A DNA stretch of 64,000 nucleotides from the NCBI GenBank assembly GCA_020631735.1, contig CM036225.1:64096662-64160661 (forward strand). Reading direction: 5' to 3'. The position numbers and the translations under genes were made by a program. The notes under the pieces were generated by a model. It was not told the origin of the DNA. It searched no databases and was given only the letters and a program-made list of their open reading frames with translations. Below are positions 34,840-46,700 of the stretch, piece after piece. Every line of letters starts with the position of its first letter. The first letter of the stretch is position 1. The stretch comes from Saccharum officinarum (taxonomy: Eukaryota > Streptophyta > Magnoliopsida > Poales > Poaceae).

Positions 34840-37800
34840 ATGTCGTACAATCTCCGTCGGGGTCGGGGCAATGAGGATGAGGAACAGCCACCCCCTCCGC
34901 CACCACCTACCCCGGCTGAGCTGATGCAGACCGTGGTCGAAGGGCAGCGCATGCTGGCAGATGCTATGCGCCAGCTTGCCAACCGGGAGGCTCGTCATGG
35001 CTGCCAGGGCCCAGAACCCAATCAGTACAGTGATTTCAAGGACTTTCTTGATACTAAGCCCCCGCTCTTTAAGGAGGCGGAGGAACCACTGCAAGCCGAC
35101 GAGTGGTTGAACACTATTGAACAAAAGTTTCGTCTGCTTCGCTTGACCGATGAGCTAAAAACTGAATATGCTTCTCACCAACTGCATGGTCCAGCGGGTA
35201 TTTGGTGGAGCCACTATCGTTCCACACTGCCTGCAAATGTCCCGATTGCTTGGGACCAGTTCAAGGCCGCATTCCGTGGGAACTATATTCCTCCAGGTCT
35301 TATGGCTATCAAGCACACAGAATTTATAAGGCTGTCATAGGGAAATAAAAGCTTGACTGAATATCTGCAATCTTTCAACAACCTGGCAAGGTATGCCACA
35401 GAGTTTGTGGATACCAATGCCAAAAAAATTGCTAGCTTTAAAAGAGGCCTCGGCCCAAAGCTGATGAAGACTATGGGCACTAGCAAGTGTACTACCTTCA
35501 ATGATTTTATCAGTGATGCTTTGACCTAGGAGAATAATAATGCTATTTATTCTGCCTCTAAGAGCCGCAAAAGGGCCCTTGAGGCGAGTGCTTCATAGTC
35601 TCGGACCTCAGCTGCACCTAGGTCTTCCCCTCGCCCACCTGCTCAGAATACCAAGTTCCGTCCGCCACAGAAGAAGCCTACTACAAAGACTGGGTTTCGC
35701 AAGGCATATACAGTGGCTCTGCCAAAGGGTAATTCGGGCCAAGGCAGCTCCAGTGTTCCTCCCAGCAACATGCCTTGCTGGAACTGCAACAAGCCAGGCC
35801 ATTGGTCCAGGAACTGTCCTTACCCTAAGAAGAATGTCAACCAAGGTGGCCGTCAAGGGCACGCTCATTATAACAGTATTGAGGAAATCCCATCTGGTGA
35901 GATTGTCACTGCTGGTAAGTTTCTAGTTGATCAACATCCTGCAGTGGTACTTTTTGATTTAGGTGCTTTGCATTCCTTTATCAGTCCTAAGTTTGCATCA
36001 AAGTTTGCACACAAATTGCATACTGTTGAAGGTGGAGGTTATTGCATTAGCGCAGCAAGTGGGAATATTTCCACAAATAAAGTAGTGGGGAATCTTGAGC
36101 TTGAGATAGAAGGGCGAAAGTACTCGCTTGCCTTAGTGGTTTTGCCGGGATTAGGCTTAGATGTTATTCTGGGCATGAATTGGATGAGTCAGAATGGGGT
36201 ACTCATTGATACATCCACTCGGGTAGTTATGCTCAGAGATCCTATAGATCAAAAGGGTTTTTTGGTACAACTTCCCAGAAAAGTTGATTTGTCTGGGGAA
36301 GTTCATGCTGTGCAAGCAAAGGTGTTGGCTGAAATTTCCGTAGTAAATGAGTTTCCGGACGTTTTTCCCGATGATTTGCCGGGACTCCCTCCGGATCGGG
36401 ATGTGGAATTTAAAATTGAGTTGTTACCTGGCACGGCTCCCATCTCTAGGAGACCCTATAGAATGCCTCCAAATGAACTAACTGAACTTAAGGTGCAGTT
36501 GAATGAACTTTTGAAGAAGGGGTTGATTCATCCTAGTTCGTCTCTGTGGGGATGTCCAGCTATGTTTGTAAAGAAGAAGGATCAGTCGTTACGGATGTGC
36601 GTAGATTATAGACCTTTGAATGCAATCACTATCAAAAATAAGTATCCTCTGCCACGTATCGATATCCTGTTCAATCAGTTGTCCAAAGCTAAAGTCTTTT
36701 CCAAGATTGATCTGAGGTCTGGTTACCATCAGATTAAAATCTGTCCCGAAGATATTCCAAAAACGGCTTTCTCGACAAGATACGGCCTTTATGAGTATCT
36801 TGTTATGTCTTTCGGCCTGACAAATGCCCCCGCACACTTCATGTACTTGATGAATTCGATGTTTATGCCTGAATTAGACAAGTTTGTGGTGGTATTTATT
36901 GATGACATCCTGATATATTCTGAAAATGAGGAAGACCACACTGAACATCTGCGTATAGTTCTCACAAGACTGCGTGAACATCAACTATATGCAAAGTTTA
37001 GTAAGTGCGAATTCTGGCTTCAAGAAGTACCTTTCCTTGGGCATGTGTTGTCCGATGGAGGAATTATGGTGGACCCCGCCAAGGTATAAGAAGTACTGAA
37101 CTGGAAGGCTCCTATCTCGGTTCACGAGATCTGGAGTTTTCTTGGTTTGGCTGGCTATTATCGTCGCTTCATCCCGGATTTCTCAAAAATAGCCAAGCCA
37201 ATGACTCGGCTGCTGCAAAAAGACACCAGGTTTGTCTGGACTCCTGAGTGTGATGCGGCTTTTCACCAACTACGAACCCTCCTAACCTCAGCTCCGGTTT
37301 TAGCACAACCGGATATCGAGAAACCATTTTATGTTTATTGTGATGCCTCAGGCATAGGTTTGGGAGGTGTGTTGATGCAGGAAGGCCGAGTGATTGCGTA
37401 TACCTCTCGACAACTTCGGAAACATGAGGTGAATTATCCAACGCATGACTTAGAACTCGCCGCAGTTGTTCATGCTTTGAAAGCCTGGCGGCACTATCTG
37501 TTGGGCAATGTTTGCAATATCTACACATACCACAAAAGCCTCAAATACATCTTCACCCAACCCGAGTTAAATATGCGCCAAAGAAGATGGCTCGAGTTGA
37601 TTAAGGATTATAACATTCAAGTGCACTATCATCCTAGCAAGGCAAATGTGGTTGCGGATGCTTTAAGCCGTAAGTCTCATTGCCATTCCCTAGTTGAAAC
37701 TGATTTTCATCGATCTCGCTTTCTACATCCAGCAGTCTTGTACAACATCACTGTCAGTTGTACTCTCAAAAGCAGAATTATTGAGCTTCAAAAAACTGAT

Positions 37801-39219
37801 CCTGGTGTATTCCACATAAAACGCAAGATGAAAGAACAAGAAACTACACCGTTCAGGGTAGATGAAGAGGGTGTACTATGGTTCAAGGATAGGTTAGTTG
37901 TGCCTAAGGACCGAGAGCTTAGAAATGATATTATGTCTGAAGCACACTCCTCTAAGTTGTCCATCCATCCTAGTAGCAATAAGATGTATTATGATTTGAA
38001 GCCACTTTATTGATGAACCAAGATGCGGAAAGAGATAGCTGCATATGTTGCTAGGTGTGACACCTGCTGTAGAGTTAAAGCTGTGCACATGAAAGCTAGG
38101 TTACTTCAACCACTTTCTATCCCAGGTTGGAAATGGGAAGAGATAAGTATGGATTTCATTGTCGGACTTCCTCCTACTGCCAAAAATCATAACTCCATCT
38201 GGGTAATTGTGGATCGTTTAACCAAATCAGCTCACTTCATTCCTGTTAGAGTGGACTATCGTCCTACTGACTATGCTGAGTTGTACTTCAATCAGATAGT
38301 CCGGCTCCATGGGGTACCTCACACTATCGTTTCTGACCGTGGTCCCCAGTTCACTGCTCGCTTTTGGGAGCACTTGCATCACCTTCTGGGAACCAAGTTA
38401 GTGAGAAGCTCTGCTTATCACCCCCAGACGTCAGGTCAGACGGAATGAGTTAACCAAATCTTGGAAGATCTGTTACGGGCATGTGTAATATCATCCAAGG
38501 GTTCTTAGGAAAAATGGTTACCTCTAGCTGAGTTTTCGTACAACAACAGTTACCAAGAGAGTATTAAGATGGCCCCATTCGAAGCTTTGTACGGTCGTAA
38601 GTGTATAACTCCACTAAATTGGGTAGAAGCTGGTGAAAGGAGGTATTATGGTATTGATTTTGTTCAGGAAGCTGAGGAACAAGTCTGTACCATCCAAAAA
38701 CATATGGCTGCAGCCCAAGCTAGACAGAAAAGTTATGCTGATCGTCGTAGAAAACCGCTCGAGTTTGAAGTTGGAGACTTCGTTTATCTGAAAGTTTCTC
38801 CAATGAAGAGTGTCCAACGTTTTGGTGTTAAGCGGAAACTTGCGCCAAGATACGTGGGTCCTTTCCAAATCATAGGCAAGAGTGGAGCTGTTGCGTACAA
38901 AATCCGGTTACCTCCTGAAATGAGTGCCATATTCAACGTCTTCCATGTATCTCAGCTCAAAAAGTGTCTTCGAGTTCCTAAGGAAAGAGTCCCTTTAGGA
39001 GATATCAGGCTGGAATCTGATCTAACTTACGAAGAAAAGCCAATCCGAGTGATCGATACTCAGGAACGAGTAACTAGAAGCAAAGTGGTTAAGTGGTATA
39101 AAGTAATGTGGAGTAATCAGGGTAGTGAAAGTGACGCTACATGGGAACGGGAGGACTATTTGCGGGATGACTATAAGGAATTCTATGAAAAATGGTACGC
39201 TTTCCAAATCTCGGGATGA
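34840..39219 (+). pseudogene. Gypsy gag-pol, one frame with multiple stops
   Basis: One continuous frame from ATG 34840 to TGA 39217-39219. Gag has a capsid region (about 35000-35530) and the knuckle [14 protein letters not shown] (35776-35817). The protease motif reads [10 protein letters not shown] (35956) where DSGA is usual. RT keeps FIDDILIYS (36895) and the VDYRPLN and [11 protein letters not shown] blocks. RNase H (about 37320-37680) keeps YCDAS and ADALSR. Integrase keeps its zinc-binding His/Cys (37930-38070), and its core has MDFIVGLP, SDRGPQFTARF and YHPQTSGQTE. The C-terminus (about 39030-39200) looks like a chromodomain (VKWYKVMWSNQGSESDATWE). Stops: 35338, 35527, 35596, 37087, 38011, 38014, 38446 and 38506. 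Each is explicable by one C-to-T or G-to-A change. No frameshift seen. Confidence 0.95.
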
Positions 39220-39227
39220 GATTTTTA

Positions 39228-39241
39228 TAAGGGGGGAGGGC
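39228..39241 (+). other. Gypsy polypurine tract
   Basis: AAGGGGGGAGGG followed by CT..., adjacent to the 3' LTR; the plus-strand primer. Confidence 0.85.
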
Positions 39242-42200
39242 TGTAACACCTCAGGTGTTTAGCTCCATAATTGCATTGCATTTGCATGAGCATAAGTATG
39301 CATCATTTCATGTTATTTTATGTGGTTGCAACTAATGTGGTTGTTTTTAGAATTTTGTTTGGCTCACATCATGTGACACTAGGTAGTTTGACCAATTAAA
39401 AAGTCTAGCTTAGAGACCTTGCATGGAGGAGCACCCTTAAGCAAAGTTGTAGGGAATTTTATGGGGAACAAAAGTCTCAATATGACCATCTCATGAAACT
39501 GGCCAGAACATGCTCAAAAATGGCCCACAAGTCAGCTAGAGGGGCTGTCTCAACACTTAGAATTTTTCTAAGTCTCAAAAGTGTCCCTCCAGTTTTACTG
39601 TGGCCTACTTTAGAAGCTTGTAGTTTGCAAACCAGACCAAACTAGCTCCAACTCATGTTGACACTTTTGTAGTACTCATGTAGCTCTACAACATTGAAAA
39701 CATCACCATCACCTAGTTCTAAATGGTTTAGGAGATATGGTGTCTAGAAAATTGGGTTTCAGTCGGCATAGTGACTGAAACTAGGTTTTAGTTTCCAAGT
39801 ACACCACTGTGGAGCTCTGTAGTTTCAAATCTAGGCCGAACCAGTCCAAGCTCCAATTGACAATTTTGTTGCTCTTACATAGATCTACAAAGTTGCTGTT
39901 AATACCTATCCCTAACCCTTGCTAGATCAAGCACGGTGATCGGTTGAACTTGGCTCATCAGTCGGTCAAGGCGGGGTTCGAATTCAATTCGGTCAGACAT
40001 CAGAGTGAGCTGTCTGACCGGGGCAGACCGTCGCCGCCGTGTGTCTCTCCACGCGCCGCGTGCGACCTGGCATCACGGCCTGCTGCCCGACGTGTAGAAG
40101 ATGTCCCTGCTGCCTCGCCTAAACCGCCCAGCCATTTCCTTTCTTTCCCATGTGCAACCGAGGCGGAAAAACGCCGCTCCTCCTCGCCGCCACAACCGCC
40201 GGCGTGTTCGACCGCCGTGTCGTCACGGTCGAGTCCAATTCCCTCCGCTTGGAGCTTCCTCACCTAACCCGTAAGCCTTTCCACCACCTGACCTAGCGAG
40301 CCGGGCTGTGGTAAGCAACTGGGGCCGTCTCTGCCATTGCCGCCATGGGTGACCTCCTTGCCGGAGAGGGGCACTCCGTGGCCGGGGTAGTTAGGACCCC
40401 TTCCAACCCCCTTTTTCAACCTGAATCGGTCCGCCTAGGCGTAGTGTAGCTCGTACCGAGCTTAGGTATGGCCGTGCGGCCTCACCAGCGACGGCACACC
40501 ATCACCCGACCCTCACCGACCGCCGCTCACGACGGCGAACCTCTCCCGCTCCAACCTAAGCTCTCCCACTTGCACAAATCGAAGCGCCACGGGACGGGGA
40601 ACGCGTGGGTGGGTTCGGTTTTGCGGGCGAGTTTCCCTCCGACGAGCTTGAGCTCGCCGGAGCTCGCGGTCGCCGTTCCCCTGTCCCTCTGTCACTGACC
40701 GTGGGACCCCGCCTGTCAGGTGTCGCGCGCGGGCGGGATGGCCGAGCAGGCCGCGCGTGCGTCGTGGGCCGCGTCTTTTCCCGGGCCGGCCCAGTAACAA
40801 ATAAGATTTATTTCATTTTTATTTATTCTATCACAGTTTAAGATAAGATTTGGAAAATGTATATCTAGGGTTTTACTTGCTCAAAAATTATGAGATAAAT
40901 TTTGTTAGGATCTACATGGTGTGTAGTATTTTAGAAAAATATGAATTGGTTATGTGATGTTTAGTTTCTGGGAGATTTAAATAGGTTTTTGAAATGTGTT
41001 TTAGATTGCATGCAAACTTATTTAAATCATATCTTGAGTTTCAGTGTTCCAAAAATTATGAAATTTGGTGGGTAGGCTAATTTATACTTGCTCTAACTTT
41101 GGTAAAAATTTGGGCAGTAGTGCTTAAGTACTTTTCAAGTTATAATGCTATCTTTTTATTTTAGGAAATACTTAAATGAATTTTAGTAATTTTTCTACAA
41201 GTGCAATGTTCTTATAACTTTTAGGAGAATGTGTTGGTACCCTAAAGTGTCCAAGAAAATTATGAAATCTATTGTTTGATACTTTTTAATATGATTTGTT
41301 AATTATACAAAAATCAGCCTTTTGGGCTTGTTAATTTTGTTTAGGGAGTTTCTGTAAATAATTTTAGTTCAAAATTTTACAGTGGTCTCTTTTGTTTCAT
41401 AGAGTTTCCTATAATTTTTGTAGAATTTTAGGAACAGTTTACATATATGTTTAAATTTCCACTTAATTACTTAAGTAAATTAAGAAATGAGTCTAAATAA
41501 ATATTTTAGGTGGGCAAACCTTACTTTCTGGTTTTTTGTGACCTATATGAACTTGTGGTAACATTAGTTTGGTCTTAAGGGATGTTTGCCACATAAATAA
41601 ATATTTAATCTTTGCAATTCTAGGTTTTCTGGACAGCTGGTAGTATTTCCAGGTTTGACCTTTGATAAAGGTGGTTGCTGGAAAACTTGTAAATACCAAA
41701 GTTGTAGTAAGCTTGATAAACAAGCTTGTGTCAAAATTTGGGAGCATTTGGCTTAGTAGTTTGGGAGCTATTGCTGTTTAAAGTGACAGTCCAGAATTTG
41801 CTACTCTCTGTTTAGAGAGGATAGATTCTGGAACTTATGAAATTCGACATGGAAAACTTAGGAATTTAGGGTTGAGATCTGAAAATTAATTGTAGTGCAT
41901 TTCTTAAGCTTTCCAGATTGTCTTAGATCATATCTTTTGGAGTTAGGAATCTTCAGTTATGTTAGAATCTTTGAGCTGCTGTCCAGAATGTCTTACTGTG
42001 GTATTTTGGTGTTGGATGTGGTAACCTAAGTAATCCTACTCTTGTAATTGTTAGGTGTTAGGGCCTTAACCGAAGAAGAACAGCTATATCTTAGGTTGAG
42101 TAGATTCGGTGAGTACTTCTCTACCGGAGAGAAAATTTGCACCTAATATTTGAAGTGATTTGAGTAGAGCTTTAAGAATGTTGTAATGCATTTCATTCCG

Positions 42201-43922
42201 AGCATACTGCATCTTCCACTATGCATACATGAGATTTATTATGCACTCATACAATAGGTGTTCCGGAGGGGGTAACGCTCCTCGAATTCGAGCAAGTGAT
42301 TCCAGAGGAAGTCCATGACCAACCGGAGCAGCCAGAGGAACCAACCGGCGGCGAAGCTCCTGCCGAAGATCTACCCGAGTGTCCTGACCACCGGCCCTCG
42401 ACCTTTCTAAAAGGCAAGCCCCGGTGCATGCTGAACCCATCATTTTATAAATCTATCTTGAGTACTTTTAATTGTTTAATGCATTAAGTTATAGAAGTTG
42501 TATGAAAACAATTGTTGTATTATACCTATCCTTGCCCAGATATCGTACTTAAATCCTAATTTAGGTTTAGGCACGTATCAATGCTTAGCCCTGCTTAGTA
42601 CGGTAGAAGTCGGGTGATTTCCGGTCATCCGCGAGATATAGGAAGGAGTCACGAGTGGCTTTATGGCTATCGTGGATGGAACCATGCTTTAAAATGAAAT
42701 TGAGACCAGGCGGGAGTTCGATAGTACAGCCGCAAGACACTTCACGTCTTGGGTGTGAAGCTATGCCCGTCTGAGTCGTTTAAGGACCGATTCGCTGTAA
42801 GTCCTTGAGTCATGTTGAACGCAGTCTAACACTTAGTTGGCCGGATAAGTCGTTCCGACCGTGAAGCCGAGTAATGTGATCCAGGTCGAGAATCGAATGG
42901 TAGGTTGCTTCTTGGAGGAGAGAAAGGATGTGCTTAGGGACATTGGCGTGAGACCAAGGGGGGGGTTAGAGTCCCTATCACCTGGCAGAGTGTCGCCCTT
43001 GGGGTCGCGACATCATTCGGACCCGCGATTCCTGAATCATATGAAAAGGTGGCCTATGCGACCCTGGCAGGGGTCTGCACGGTGAGTGTTAGAAATACCC
43101 CTCCAGTTGGATAGGAATTCGATTCGAATCGCCGTCGCTCCCGGTTAGTGAGCACTTGACTTGAGCAGCGGCAACGTAGATCTTATTAAATGAATAGGTG
43201 GTTAAGGGAATGATACAATGTTGCCACAATTCATACCTACTCTGGATATAATGTTGATAATTGTTTGATTATAATCAAGTGCATGCTTAGTACAGGTGCT
43301 AAGATAGATAACAGGTAAATGCTAAAAAGAACTGCTAGTACAGGTTATAAGAGTTTCAATTACTTATGCCTTTATGCAAAATATGATGTCAGCTAGCCTC
43401 TTGTGTAAGCCTTGCATAATCCTTGGTGTCATCTTATTTCTGGTTTTTGACGGGTAAGTCTAGCTGAGTACATTCTAGTACTCAGGGTTTATTCCCTCCT
43501 GTTGCAGATGATATGCTCTATCAAGGCTTCTGCAAAACTTGTCTCCACCCTGCGAGTGACGAAGACTAGATCACTAGGGCATGATCATCTTTTATGTACT
43601 TTCCTGATGCTTTTGCGGGTTGTTGATCAACAAGACTGGCAGTAGTTAAACAATTGGTGTGTTTATGCTTCCGCTACTTTTATAAACTTGGTTTGTAATA
43701 ATTGCGACTCCGTGTGTGTAAACTTATTTCAGAACTACTTGTGAAATGTAACGTATGATGTTGTATATTGAATGATGCGATCTTGGTTGTAAGCAAGTTG
43801 GTTTGAAATCCTTCGTGGTTTCGATTGACTACCGGGATTATATGAGCTCAAGTTCAAAAATTTGAGCGCTTTGGTGCTTGTTTTTGTACTTGTGCTCTTA
43901 TAATTTAGTCGGTTTTGTTACA
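39242..43922 (+). repeat. Gypsy 3' LTR
   Basis: TGTAACACCT to TTTTGTTACA, 4681 bp. It is very similar to the 5' LTR except for the 152-bp deletion near 39390 and the extra 48 bp at 42841-42890. Confidence 0.97.
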
Positions 43923-43927
43923 TGGCC

Positions 43928-46135
43928 TGCGGTAGACAGCCGCCCCCCCTGCGTCGGGCCGATGGGCTGAAGGACTGGTGCCGGCCTTTTACTCTGTTAC
44001 AGCAAAGTAAATTGATTTTTCCTTTTTTTAATAATGCTGTGAACTTGTAAAATTAAAATAAAGTAGTATAGAAATCCAAAAATTGTGAAACCAATTTTGT
44101 TAGGTTCCTAAAATCATGCTCTATCTGTTAGTGTATTTAGTTAACATAATATTTTGATGTTTCCAGGAATGCTTTATATAGTTTAAGGTGTTTAATATTA
44201 TCAAAGTATAACTTGTAGGAATTATTGTGATAAAATGGTGATAGTAGTAATTCTAGAAATTTTATAGTAAGCTCCCAGCATTATTATGTGCTCGCTGTGA
44301 TTTTTATAGCTCCAAAATAATTAGTTGCTAGAATAGTTAATGAGCCCTAGTTGAATATGTAGTAAGTCGATAAAGTGACTAACGCGACATCTGGGGTTCG
44401 TATAACTAAAACACTTGTTGAGAAATAACGTTTTGTTGACAACGTGGGTACGTGGCCTAGTACGTTGGAGTTAGCCCGTGAGCTTGCGAAGCGTATCGTG
44501 TTCTCCGAGCTGCTTTTACCGTTGTCTATTTACATCTCTGCATTGCATTCACGAATCTCATAATAGGGACGACGATGGATCATGGAATCGCCCGGAGGCA
44601 GCAGAAAGGATGGTGCTTTGATGGTCGTGTCACCATGTTGAAATGCTAACTTCCAGTTTTATCTTACCTAGGCAAGCCCTAGTGCATAACCCATATTATT
44701 CTGCACTTTAATTTATGTTTGTGCATTAAGTTTAAAGGAGTTGAATGAAACCCACTTGCATATATATCCTTATCCTATGAGTCTTACTAATATGATAGGA
44801 TCGTGTAGTGTGCTATGCTATAGGACTCCGGTAGAAGCCGAGTGATTGTCTGTCACTCGCGAGAGATAGGAATTATAATATTGTTACTATCACATGAAAT
44901 ATAAATGTATATGGATAATTGGAGACCGGGCGGAACGGGTTGGATGGACTTGGACCTGGTTAGGCAACGAAGCGGGGCTCTGGTTGCATTTGTTCCGCAT
45001 GTGTCAATTAAGGACCGTTCGTTGCATGGACCCTGATCAAGTCACAGATTTATTGTCCCGAGCATATACTTGCTTATGGGGGCGGGAAGACTTGTTTCTC
45101 TCTTGTCATGGGTGTTGGCTCTTTCCGGACCGGCTTTTTAGGGTGGTTATATATATTGGGTTGAGAAGGTCTAATCACCATACTGAGGTCGGGCCTGCAG
45201 TGTTGGGGGTTTAGAGTCCGAGCTTGGACCGGGACCTGGACCCCTTGACAGGAGTGGAACGGGTTGGTCTTGCTTGTGCCCTGGGTATGAGCAAGGCGTC
45301 TGTTTTCGGGGCACCCAGCTGGGCACATTGATTCGCGAATCGCCGTTTCTGCGTGACGGTACGGCTTGACTACGCTCTGGCATCGTAGTAAGAACTGACA
45401 GTTGAAAGATGAAAAAATGGTTCCTTTGCTCAACCCTGCTTGATTATAGACTAGGTGCTTACATATAAGGTTGGATAAGAAATAAAATACGGCTATGAAA
45501 AGTAAGAAATTAAGGACACACTCTTAGTGCTGCTTCTCGCAAACAAGAAACCCACAAGCCAAAAGCCTTGCATAATCCTTGGAGTCTTTTTCTTTCCTCC
45601 TGACGGGTAAGTCTTGTGGAGTACAATTGAGTACTCATGGTTTGTTCTACCCTGTTGCAGGTGACAGGTGCTAATAAGCTGATATTTATGTGTGAAAACC
45701 TTCTGGTGGGCTCAGCGATGATTTCCTCTACGATGCGGAGTAGAGTTTATTTATCAAAACTCTCACAAAAGTTTTACAAGAAAAACACTATTAATCTGTT
45801 ATCATCTCATGCATTTAAACGTTCTTCATGTTAATGTTTAACTTGTCGTTAAATGGTTTCATTTCCGCTGAACTCTGATAATATTTTTTATTCCCATGTT
45901 ATAATCAAATAATGAATTACTCTGATGTTGAACTAAAAATGATGTAAGAAGTGGCAAGGATGTTGTAAGCTTTACTCTCTAATTTGTGATCCTGATGTAA
46001 AAATATGGACCTTCGAGTTCTCCCTTGCGGTGTGCTCGATGGAATCACTTAGTTTAGTGTTCTCCCTTGAATATTTAGGGTCTAATGGAAGACGAGTACT
46101 CTTGGGAGGACATTAGATTGGACGGTTCTGCCACA
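43928..46135 (+). repeat. Solo LTR, last segment
   Basis: Outer LTR sequence resumes after the Gypsy target repeat. Blocks shared with the nested Gypsy LTR in the same order include GGCAAGCCC..GTGCATA (44672), GGTAGAAGCCGAGTGATT (44830), GGAGACCGGGCGG (44920) and GACGGGTAAGTCT (45602). Confidence 0.85.
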
Positions 46136-46140
46136 GTCCG

Positions 46141-46700
46141 TTGTAACTGCTCGAGCTGCGGTGATTTGTTTCGGAGAATGGAGACAGCATGCTACGGTTA
46201 GGGAAAACTGAATGAAAGGCTACGACTATTGGAGTGTTGGGTTGATATTGCGGCCCGCGAACGAGAACGTCCGGACGATCGGACGTCTCACCGTAGCATT
46301 TTCGCTTGAAAATTGGATATGTACGTGATTGTTTCTTGCACAATAACCTCCCCTCAACGAAGAACAATATAGGAGTGGTCTCCTTCTCGGACGAGGGCGA
46401 GGGCGGCGTGCTTGCGAAACGCTCGCGAATCGCGATGGCCTAAATAAGCAAGATTGACAAGCCGTAACGGTACGGTATCTTGTAGCTCCAATTCTCTACT
46501 TCCAAGTCCCAGTTAACATCCGCACGCGCGCGACACGAGATGGGTAGCTCGTGGAGTCGTGGTAACAGCTGCCATGCCTTCCGATATACTACTGTACGTA
46601 CTGACGCCACATTTTTCCAAACCAGAACGTGAATTGGGACGAAAGAGGGTGTCCCGGCCGTGTCCGGGGAGTATTCCGAGCAGAGAATTCGACTGGGAAC
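46141..46700. other. Flank of the retrotransposon nest
   Basis: Sequence interrupted by the solo LTR. Positions 46305-46330 match 13768-13793 at 24 of 26 bases (core CTTGAAAATTGGAT). No gene is supported. Confidence 0.5.

Larger units (their letters stand above)
28003..43922 (+). mobile_element. Ty3/Gypsy chromovirus-type element, probably Tekay/Del-like
   Basis: A 15,920-bp element. The 5' LTR is 28003-32788, the primer site follows directly, then an extra ORF, gag-pol in Gypsy order (protease, RT, RNase H, integrase with chromodomain-like end), a polypurine tract and the 3' LTR 39242-43922. Flanks are TAGCC (27998-28002) and TGGCC (43923-43927), a target duplication with one change. The C-terminal chromodomain-like module and giant LTRs point to the Tekay/Del branch; that clade call is inference. 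Confidence 0.95.
15009..46135 (+). mobile_element. Outer solo LTR carrying two nested retrotransposons
   Basis: A Gypsy-type LTR begins TGTAACACCTCTGG at 15009 and ends GGTTCTGCCACA at 46135. The 5-bp target repeat GTCCG is present on both sides (15004-15008 and 46136-46140). No second LTR or internal region belongs to it, so it is a solo LTR, the usual product of LTR-LTR recombination. Its own sequence is 15009-16092, 26949-28002 and 43928-46135, about 4.35 kb. It shares the TGTAACACCTC start, several short blocks and the 54-nt intron-like segment with the nested Gypsy LTRs, so the two families are related but diverged. Confidence 0.88.
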
